From NCBI RefSeq assembly GCF_022410515.1, contig NZ_JACSDI010000009.1, positions 1-64,000 of the forward strand: DNA of 64,000 nucleotides, read 5' to 3'. This document shows positions 58,504-64,000 of the stretch, piece after piece. How positions within the stretch are numbered: the stretch's first letter is position 1; the number at the start of each line of letters is the position of its first letter. Origin of the DNA: Shewanella cutis. Its GTDB lineage: Bacteria; Pseudomonadota; Gammaproteobacteria; Enterobacterales; Shewanellaceae. The position numbers were made by a program, and so were the translations under genes. The notes beneath the pieces are model-generated. The model was not told where the DNA came from. It saw nothing but the letters and a program-made list of their open reading frames with translations, and searched no databases.

Positions 58504-58537
58504 AATCGCGGCGAATGAATCATCATTCGCCGCGATT
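58504..58537. other. Perfect 15-bp hairpin after ftsN
   Basis: AATCGCGGCGAATGA (58504-58518) pairs with TCATTCGCCGCGATT (58523-58537) around ATCA. It is very stable but has no U-tract. It may stabilise the argS-ftsN mRNA end or be a REP-like repeat copy. Confidence 0.7.
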
Positions 58538-58689
58538 ATGCCCATTCGCTGATTGCCTACCATTTATAGCCGATTAATGTCAGCTTGATGCGCCATGATT
58601 TAAGCATCTGTATTACCGCTCAAGCGTTATCTATCATCACGCCAGCAATTGCCTTAACAGCTTTCTCCTTGTAAGTAACCATGCTAAAC

Positions 58690-58726
58690 CGTAAAAAATA
58701 AGGCCAAATATCACTATTTGGCCTTA
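58690..58726 (-). terminator. Terminator of the SPFH/NfeD operon
   Basis: TAAGGCCAAATA (58699-58710) pairs perfectly with TATTTGGCCTTA (58715-58726). On the minus strand it is followed by TTTTTTAC, suited to ending transcription of the SPFH genes. Confidence 0.9.
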
Positions 58727-58767
58727 GGTTTATCAACTGGTGATGCGATGAGACTCACTCGCTGATT

Positions 58768-59703
58768 TCAGCGTTCTTCTTTTAAGCCGATGCTATTCAT
58801 CCAGTAGTCAAAATCAACCATATTACCAGGTAACACAATACGGCTAGTTTTTTGGCTTAACCCATCAAGTTGTTTAAAGTATTGCTCACCGAGTTGCATA
58901 CGTAATGCATTATGGCCGCCGGGCGCGGCAATCACGCTAGCTAAACGCTCAATAGACTCCGCCGTTGCTCGCGATAGCGTTAAGATCTCCTCCGCTTTAC
59001 CTTCGGCCTCGTTGATTCGGCGCTGCATTTCACCCTCAGAACGGTTGATGGTTTCGGCTTTAATCCCTTCAGAGCGATTGATCTTACTCTGCTTATCACC
59101 CTCACTCTTTGCCAGTAATGCACGGCGCTCACGCTCGGCATTCACTTGCATTTCCATGGCATTTTTGACTGTCTCTGGCGGGGTGATGTTTTTAATCTCA
59201 TAGCGGTGCACGCGGATCCCCCACATGGCACCCGCTTGATCGAGCACTTCAACCACTTTAGCTGAAATCACATCCCTCTCTTCGAAGGTACGGTCGAGAT
59301 CTAAGGTACCGATCACTGAACGCGTTGTGGTCTGCGCAAGTTGAATCGCCGCATAGCGATAGTCAGTAATACCATAACTTGCCTTAACAGGATCGGTAAC
59401 TGAGATATAAATTACCCCATCGACTTCCACATTCACTTCGTCACTTGAGAAGCATTCTTGCGGTGGCACGTCGATCGTTTCCTCTTTTAAGTCATGGATA
59501 TAAGCCACTTTATCGACAAAAGGAATTAAGGTGTGGAAACCCGCATCTAGAGTCGAGTGGTACTTACCTAAACGCTCAACAATATAAGCCGATTTTGTCG
59601 GTACTAAACGAATCGATTGGAACAACTTAATGACGAAGATGGCAAAAATCAGCCCCCAAATAACCATAACTGCAACATCGGTATTCAATGGTAAATTGTC
59701 CAT
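58768..59703 (-). CDS. SPFH/Band 7 (paraslipin-type) protein
   Basis: The 311-aa membrane-anchored stomatin/prohibitin-family protein has an N-terminal helix (VAVMVIWGLIFAIFVIKLF), the SPFH domain (SAYIVERLGKYHSTLDAGFH; TIDVPPQECFSSDEVNVEVD) and a coiled coil with repeated INRSEG / INEAEG units (about residues 200-245). Such proteins scaffold membrane microdomains and protease complexes. It starts at the base where its paralogue stops. Related to QmcA, but I do not assign that name. Confidence 0.88.
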   Translation of the reverse strand: MDNLPLNTDVAVMVIWGLIFAIFVIKLFQSIRLVPTKSAYIVERLGKYHSTLDAGFHTLIPFVDKVAYIHDLKEETIDVPPQECFSSDEVNVEVDGVIYISVTDPVKASYGITDYRYAAIQLAQTTTRSVIGTLDLDRTFEERDVISAKVVEVLDQAGAMWGIRVHRYEIKNITPPETVKNAMEMQVNAERERRALLAKSEGDKQSKINRSEGIKAETINRSEGEMQRRINEAEGKAEEILTLSRATAESIERLASVIAAPGGHNALRMQLGEQYFKQLDGLSQKTSRIVLPGNMVDFDYWMNSIGLKEER

Positions 59704-60638
59704 TAGCGTGCTCCTTTGCTCATTGCATTATGGCCACTCACGGTTTGAGTGACTTGCTCCATTCCTTCGAAGAAACCTTCGAGTTTTGCCATTTCCGCGG
59801 GGACAACCGACACTTGCGAATCGTTAAGGATCTTACCGAGCTGAGCAATAAACTGCTCTTTTAACAGCATGTTCATCGCGTCGTTACCACCATTCACCGC
59901 TAACGCTTGGGAAATCATCGCCATGCCTTCGGACTTCGCCTTAGCAATAATGGCGATCTCTTGCCCCGTACCTTTAGCTTCGTTAATGCGCTTCTGTTTT
60001 TGGCCTTCAGAAATATTAATCGCCTCTTGGCGCTCGCCCTCTGACATATTGATCATCGCGGCCTTTTCGGCATTGGCTAAGGTGATTTCGGCGCGCTTAC
60101 GACGCTCGGCTTCCATTTGTTTTTCAAGGGTATGGATCACATGGCGAGATGGCGTGATATTGCGGATCTCATAACGTAATACTTTGATCCCCCAAGGCTC
60201 AGAAGCCTTATCAATCTCACGCACTATGGATTCATTTAAGCGGTCACGCTCAGAAAAGGTTTCGCTCAATGTGAGTTTACCGATTTCAGAACGCATAGTG
60301 GTCTGCGCCAGATTTACAGCCGCTTTACGATAATTTTCAATACCGTAGCTCGCTAATTTGCCGTCCATCACCTTGAGATACACTAGACCGTCGACTTCAA
60401 GCTGAGTGTTATCCTTAGAGATACAGCTTTGCGGCGGCACGTCGAGCACTTGCTCACGGGTATCGTGGCGGTAGGCGACGCGGTCAAAAAAGGGAATTAA
60501 GAAATGAAATCCCGGTTGTAATACTGTACGAAATTTCCCTAATCGCTCAATAACGTGAACTTCACGCATTGGCACTATCAGCATCAACTTATAGAGAATA
60601 AACAAGACAAATAAAATGACTAAGGTAAATACAAACAT
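59703..60638 (-). CDS. SPFH/Band 7 (paraslipin-type) protein, paralogue
   Basis: This 311-aa protein has exactly the same length and layout as the gene that follows it: helix (TLVILFVLFILYKLMLIVPM), SPFH domain (VHVIERLGKFRTVLQPGFHF; LDVPPQSCISKDNTQLEVDG) and an INMSEG / INISEG / INEAKG coiled coil. The pair probably forms a hetero-oligomer. AAGGATG precedes the ATG. The NfeD-like gene is 17 bases upstream. Confidence 0.88.
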   Translation of the reverse strand: MFVFTLVILFVLFILYKLMLIVPMREVHVIERLGKFRTVLQPGFHFLIPFFDRVAYRHDTREQVLDVPPQSCISKDNTQLEVDGLVYLKVMDGKLASYGIENYRKAAVNLAQTTMRSEIGKLTLSETFSERDRLNESIVREIDKASEPWGIKVLRYEIRNITPSRHVIHTLEKQMEAERRKRAEITLANAEKAAMINMSEGERQEAINISEGQKQKRINEAKGTGQEIAIIAKAKSEGMAMISQALAVNGGNDAMNMLLKEQFIAQLGKILNDSQVSVVPAEMAKLEGFFEGMEQVTQTVSGHNAMSKGAR

Positions 60639-60655
60639 AGACTCATCCTTTAGTT

Positions 60656-61120
60656 TTAAGACGCCGCCTGATCAACAGGCTCAACCACAAGGGCAATGTT
60701 TTCACGGCAGATAATCCTGACCTCAGTGCCCACCGCAATGATACTACCATCCCCCAGTGCGGGCCATTCGCTCCCTTGGAACTCGACTCTTCCTGTCGTT
60801 TGTCCTGGACCTATGGTTTGCTTAACGCGGGCGATTTTATTGTAGATATCAAGTTCTTCATCGGTGTTATCCACATGGGAATCACCACCGACAAGTTTTT
60901 GTGTCACTTGCCGAAAGGCAAGCAATAAGACAATGGCAGAAATGAACCACAGTGTCAGGCTCTGCACCAGCCCTTCTACAAGTCCAATGCCTAAGGCACC
61001 AGCCACCACTAAACAGGCCGCACCGAGAAGTACAACAATACCGCCTGGCACCACGAGCTCGGCTAGCATCAAGACAATCCCGATAATAGACCAGACTAAA
61101 ATCAGATTCGAAAACTCCAT
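60656..61120 (-). CDS. NfeD-like membrane protein
   Basis: The 154-aa protein has three to four membrane helices (VWSIIGIVLMLAELVVPGGI and the following segments) and a C-terminal OB-fold domain (TTGRVEFQGSEWPALGDGSI; VGTEVRIICRENIALVVEPV). NfeD-type proteins are encoded with SPFH proteins and are thought to work with them. ATG at 61120 is preceded by AGGGGGG; in-frame upstream starts (61147, 61195) are less likely. Confidence 0.9.
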   Translation of the reverse strand: MEFSNLILVWSIIGIVLMLAELVVPGGIVVLLGAACLVVAGALGIGLVEGLVQSLTLWFISAIVLLLAFRQVTQKLVGGDSHVDNTDEELDIYNKIARVKQTIGPGQTTGRVEFQGSEWPALGDGSIIAVGTEVRIICRENIALVVEPVDQAAS

Positions 61121-61605
61121 ATTCCCCCCTGAAATGAGAGCATCCATTACCGCACTATAACAGCAGAACAATAGATATGCGACATAATATGTCAATTGTT
61201 ATACGCTGATTATAAAACAACGGCAAGAGTAATCACCAAAGCTTGCTAAGAGTCTGGGTAGCGTGATGGTAAAAAGTGGGCCTTTTATGTTCCAAAATTA
61301 AGCATAATCAATTCAAAAAGTTAGCAAAAAATATCAAAGACAAAGCATGCATTTAAAAATAATCATACAAAATCAATAAATTAAACACGCACAAAACCAC
61401 AATATGATTATGTGATTTTCACAACAACATTCGATAAAAACTTTGAATAATTGTAAATTTTTGCATATATTGCCCGCACTTTTTACCTCGCTCTCTGTCG
61501 GAGCCGATTCAAGCCACTAATCCTGAGTCGCTTTGCCGTACTGTTTACCGAGCAGGAACTGAGTACAACCTTATTTAGCCTCTACCCCTACAACAGGAAA
61601 TAACA
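61121..61605. other. Divergent intergenic region NfeD / Tsx-like
   Basis: This 485-base AT-rich region contains the promoter and operator candidates for the Tsx-like gene (61411-61471) and a 130-base leader beyond them. No ORF or RNA gene was recognised. Confidence 0.5.
61411..61471 (+). promoter_or_regulatory. Promoter and CRP-like site for the Tsx-like gene
   Basis: TTGAAT (61443-61448) and TATATT (61466-61471) are 17 bases apart, placing the start near 61479. Upstream, TGTGATTTTCACAACA (61411-61426) has a perfect TGTGA half and a 3-of-5 second half at CRP spacing, centred about 61 bases before the start, as in class I CRP promoters. It also contains a 13-base palindrome TGTGATTTTCACA that another regulator could use. 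Confidence 0.45.
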
Positions 61606-62358
61606 ATGAAAAAGACATGCCTATGTCTAGCATTAATGCTTTCACCTCAAGCATTTGCTGGTGACTTAGTACAGTGGTGGGATTTCAGTGCAACTGCCCT
61701 TTATGGCGAAGACTACGACTTGGCTCCATCGGACAAACAAGCCACAGTCACACTCGAAACCGCTGGTGCATGGAAATACGGTGATTGGTTTGCTTTCCAA
61801 GATTTTATTTATTTCAAAGGCGACCACACAGGCATGGATAGCACCACCTACGGCGAAATTTCACCGCGCTTTAGTGCCAGCAAAATCCTTGGCGAGAAGA
61901 TTGCCTTCGGCCCCATTACCGATCTTTCATTAGCACTCACCTATGAAGAAGGTGAAGGTCCTGTGCATAGCTTACTCTATGGCTTAGGTGTCGATGTCGC
62001 GGTTCCTTATTTTAGCTATCTGAACTTCAACACTTATCGCCGTAATGGAATGAGTTCAGGCAATATCAGTGATGGCTGGCAGTTTAGCCCTGTCTTTAGA
62101 ATCGATATTCCAGTGGGTTCAGCCAATATTATCCTCGATGGTTTTATCGATTGGGTATTTGCCAGCGACAATGACGGCTATGAAGAAAACTTCCACTTCA
62201 ACCCTCAGCTAAAATACGATTTAGGTAAGAGCCTATTTGGTGATCATAAGGCTAATAAGCTGCTGGTAGGTATTGAGTACGATTTATGGACCAATAAGTA
62301 TGGCGTAAAAGGTGTCGACCAAGACACATACTCAGTGATTGCGCAGTATCACTTTTAA
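61606..62358 (+). CDS. Tsx-like nucleoside-specific outer-membrane channel
   Basis: The 250-aa outer-membrane beta-barrel is of the Tsx/OmpK family. A signal peptide (MKKTCLCLALMLSPQAFA) is followed by VQWWDFSATALYGEDYDLAP, alternating aromatic strands and a C-terminal phenylalanine (YSVIAQYHF) for barrel insertion. It imports nucleosides in relatives. Its convergent neighbour is uridine phosphorylase, which would act on the imported substrate. Terminator follows. Confidence 0.87.
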   Translation: MKKTCLCLALMLSPQAFAGDLVQWWDFSATALYGEDYDLAPSDKQATVTLETAGAWKYGDWFAFQDFIYFKGDHTGMDSTTYGEISPRFSASKILGEKIAFGPITDLSLALTYEEGEGPVHSLLYGLGVDVAVPYFSYLNFNTYRRNGMSSGNISDGWQFSPVFRIDIPVGSANIILDGFIDWVFASDNDGYEENFHFNPQLKYDLGKSLFGDHKANKLLVGIEYDLWTNKYGVKGVDQDTYSVIAQYHF

Positions 62359-62392
62359 GTAAAGACTTACACGTAACAAATTGAAATATAAT

Positions 62393-62419
62393 AAAAAAGG
62401 TGCAAAAGGCACCTTTTTT
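62393..62419. terminator. Bidirectional terminator Tsx-like / udp
   Basis: AAAAAAGGTGC (62393-62403) pairs with GCACCTTTTTT (62409-62419) between the two convergent genes. Confidence 0.92.
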
Positions 62420-62464
62420 ATTATCGAGCCACTCGCTTTGCAGGGGAGTGATATCAAAGCTAAA

Positions 62465-63223
62465 TTAGGAGAGTAATTTCTTAGCCGCCGCAACCACGAT
62501 AGAAACCGCACTAACTTCGGTTTTCTTCATTGTCGCTTCATCAGGAATCTCTTGTTGTGTACGGTTCACAATCACACCCGCAACACAGGCAGCACGCCAA
62601 CCTTGAGTCGCACACATAGTAAATAGGGTCGCTGATTCCATTTCATAGTTCAGCACACCCATTTCTTGCCACTCTTTCATGGAGCCAGCAAAACGACGCG
62701 TCACACGCCCAGTGACAGTGTCATAACGCTCTTGACCGGGATAGAAAGTATCAGAAGAAGCTGTCACACCGATGTGAGGCTCAACGCCCGCATCACGGCA
62801 CGCTGCAACCATTGCTGTGGTACATTCGAAGTTAGCTACTGCAGGGAACTCCATTGGTGCAAAGTGTAAGCTCGCTCCATCTAAACGCACTGATGCTTGA
62901 GTCACAATCACATCACCCACATTCACATGGGGTTGAATCGCACCAGTAGTACCAACACGTAAGAAGGTATTTACGCCCAATTGCGCTAACTCTTCGACAG
63001 CAATCGATGTTGATGGGCCACCAATACCAGTGGAACAAATTACCACTGGCTTACCGTCAGCATAAGCTAAATAGCTTGTGTACTCGCGGTGGCTTGCAAG
63101 GAATGTTGCATTATCCATTAACTCGGCAATGCGTTTAACACGCTCTGGATCGCCAGGCACAATCGCCAACGTGGCACCATCGAGCATCGCTTTGGTCAAA
63201 CCTAAATGAAATACATCAGCCAT
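62465..63223 (-). CDS. udp: Uridine phosphorylase
   Basis: This enzyme splits uridine with phosphate to uracil and ribose-1-phosphate (pyrimidine salvage). The 252-aa product has the PNP/UDP family signatures: [20 protein letters not shown] (phosphate loop), [31 protein letters not shown] and [19 protein letters not shown] (ribose-binding Glu-Met-Glu). ATG at 63223 is used, with AAAGGGG upstream, rather than 63241. Two TTGATCACA elements (63304-63312 and 63370-63378) upstream may be CRP half sites, in line with CRP control of udp in E. coli. Confidence 0.96.
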   Translation of the reverse strand: MADVFHLGLTKAMLDGATLAIVPGDPERVKRIAELMDNATFLASHREYTSYLAYADGKPVVICSTGIGGPSTSIAVEELAQLGVNTFLRVGTTGAIQPHVNVGDVIVTQASVRLDGASLHFAPMEFPAVANFECTTAMVAACRDAGVEPHIGVTASSDTFYPGQERYDTVTGRVTRRFAGSMKEWQEMGVLNYEMESATLFTMCATQGWRAACVAGVIVNRTQQEIPDEATMKKTEVSAVSIVVAAAKKLLS

Positions 63224-63635
63224 CGTGAAAACCCCTTTCATTTTTGATAGTAAAATTCTTATATAATCGACTTTAACCTAGTATCGAAGCGGTGAAGGTT
63301 AACTTGATCACAGAATTATCGGCAAGAAGAATTGTTCATCCGTAATGTAATTACCAAACCTATTACAGCTTGATCACAAAGATAGCAAATCTGTGACACT
63401 TCTGTCGGCTTGTATCAATTTTGAGGAATAAAGTGTGAGTCAGATCTGACTCTGTCGCCACGGCCAACAATACAAAAGATATATGCCATTGATTTATTAA
63501 GATTTTTAAGAAATCACGCTTTAGTATTAATCTGCAGAAGGACAAATATTGATCTAGATCACGTTTCATAGTCGTGCTCAGGGTTAGGGTTAAGACGAGA
63601 CCAAAGCACGATAAAAGACGACAAGGAGTACGCCA
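63224..63635. other. Divergent intergenic region udp / ydcH-like
   Basis: This 412-base region holds two TTGATCACA elements (63304-63312, 63370-63378) nearer udp and one strong CRP/FNR-type palindrome (63545-63566) nearer the rightward gene. The 68-codon leftward frame inside it overlaps that palindrome and has no good ribosome site, so I do not call it a gene. Confidence 0.55.
63545..63566. promoter_or_regulatory. CRP/FNR-family binding site
   Basis: TTGATCTAGATCAC (63549-63562) matches nine of ten defined bases of the FNR/EtrA box TTGAT-N4-ATCAA. The surrounding 22 bases match the CRP consensus at 18 positions, including the central TCTAGA and the TCAC half. It is centred 80 bases before the ydcH-like start codon, fitting an activator site for that gene. 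Which regulator binds cannot be told by eye. Confidence 0.6.
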
Positions 63636-63848
63636 ATGTTTCCAGAATATCGAGAGCTGATTAGCACGTTAAAGACTCAAGATGCTCATTTTCAACGTAA
63701 ATTCAACGAGCATAATCAATTAGATGAGGAAATCAAACAACTGGAAAAACGAGTTGGCAGTGATTTCAATCCAGCAGTAAAAGAACTTAAGAGCAAAAAG
63801 CTCCATTTAAAAGAAGAGATCTATCAAATTCTCAAATCCCATAGCTAA
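63636..63848 (+). CDS. YdcH-family (DUF465) small coiled-coil protein
   Basis: The 70-aa highly charged helical protein begins MFPEYRELISTLKTQDAHFQ and continues with a heptad pattern (LDEEIKQLEKRVGSDFNPAV), typical of DUF465/YdcH. The family has no established function. AAGGAG lies 7 bases before the ATG. It is monocistronic, with a terminator 22 bases after it, and the upstream CRP/FNR-like site suggests control by carbon or oxygen status. Confidence 0.85.
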   Translation: MFPEYRELISTLKTQDAHFQRKFNEHNQLDEEIKQLEKRVGSDFNPAVKELKSKKLHLKEEIYQILKSHS

Positions 63849-63869
63849 GTTTTTGTCACGGGAAAAACT

Positions 63870-63893
63870 AAGGGCGCCTAAGCGCCCTTTTTG
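63870..63893. terminator. Terminator after ydcH-like gene
   Basis: AAGGGCGC (63870-63877) pairs with GCGCCCTT (63882-63889) around CTAA and is followed by Ts. It lies between convergent genes. Confidence 0.85.
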
Positions 63894-63908
63894 TTGCCAT
63901 TAAGCCAA

Positions 63909-64000
63909 TTACAGATAGTAATCTTTCAGTGGTGGAAAACCATTAAAACACACTGCCGAGTAGGTCGTGGTATACGCGCCGGCGGTTAACCAGTACATGC
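63909..64000 (-). CDS. C-terminal fragment of a PLP decarboxylase (ODC-like)
   Basis: The window edge cuts this leftward gene. The last 29 codons are visible, reading from MYWLTAGAYTTTYS through AVCFNGFPPLKDYYL to TAA. The AGAYTTTYS and FNGFPPL motifs are the C-terminal signature of fold-III ornithine/lysine-type decarboxylases, which make putrescine or cadaverine. The substrate cannot be decided from the fragment. Confidence 0.7.
   Translation of the reverse strand, partial: MYWLTAGAYTTTYSAVCFNGFPPLKDYYL

Larger units (their letters stand above)
58461..58767. other. Convergent intergenic region ftsN / SPFH operon
   Basis: This 307-base gap holds a perfect 15-bp hairpin at 58504-58537 and a terminator at 58690-58726 for the leftward operon. 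Nothing in between looks like a gene. Confidence 0.6.

Noticed and set aside
63363..63569. Leftward 68-codon frame between udp and the DUF465 gene
   Set aside because: Its start lies within the CRP/FNR-type palindrome, there is no ribosome site, and the sequence has no recognised features.

Overview
The window comes from a gammaproteobacterium of the Shewanella type. The evidence is a complete MSHA (mannose-sensitive haemagglutinin) pilus locus next to mreBCD-maf-rng-yhdP-tldD, Alteromonadales-style proteins throughout, moderate GC, and the neighbourhood rpmE / priA / argS / ftsN. No rRNA, tRNA, insertion sequence, prophage or CRISPR array was seen. Most of the window is ordinary chromosomal backbone. 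Assignments rest on reading translated sequence and remembered family features; no database search was run.

Layout. 1-5.9 kb: a SIMPL-domain (YggE-like) protein, rimO, arfA with a hairpin built into its coding end, a lone periplasmic binding protein, and pmbA. 6-13.3 kb: darP (yjgA), a large Ig-like lipoprotein, the putrescine importer puuP behind an unusual structured leader with a 30-codon ORF, and a secreted GH18 chitinase. 13.4-18.3 kb: a four-gene export operon (TolC-like, HlyD-like, two ABC-2 permeases) that has no ATPase gene. 18.4-29.7 kb: the leftward run mreB-mreC-mreD-maf-rng-yhdP-nitrilase-tldD, which covers cell shape, RNA processing, envelope lipid transport and peptide maturation. 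PmbA, the partner of TldD, lies 13 kb away in the same window.

30-50.2 kb: the MSHA type IV pilus locus, all leftward: mshH(csrD)-like, then mshI-I2-J-K-L-M-N-E-G-F-B-A-A'-C-D-O-P-Q. Many adjacent genes overlap by ATGA, GTGA or TAATG junctions. The secretory half (PilM/N/O/P-like proteins, secretin, ATPases, platform) is followed by the pilins. There are two tandem major-pilin paralogues, then a terminator, a heptanucleotide tandem repeat and the minor pilins, ending with the very large surface protein MshQ.

50.4-64 kb: a short malic enzyme, rpmE with a structured leader, a FimV-like LysM protein, priA, argS, a compact ftsN, an NfeD plus two-SPFH membrane operon, a Tsx-like nucleoside channel convergent with udp (uridine phosphorylase), a YdcH/DUF465 protein with a CRP/FNR-like site upstream, and the last 29 codons of a probable ornithine-decarboxylase-type enzyme. 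Five of the seven convergent gene pairs are separated by a clear intrinsic terminator hairpin; the chitinase/export-operon and ydcH/decarboxylase pairs have weaker or shorter ones.

I found no clearly new multi-gene system. The best undescribed candidates are the puuP leader (duplicated translation-initiation region, overlapping small ORF, hairpins and a terminator in its 5' region), the heptamer array before mshC, the ATPase-less ABC-2 export operon, and the large Ig-like lipoprotein.
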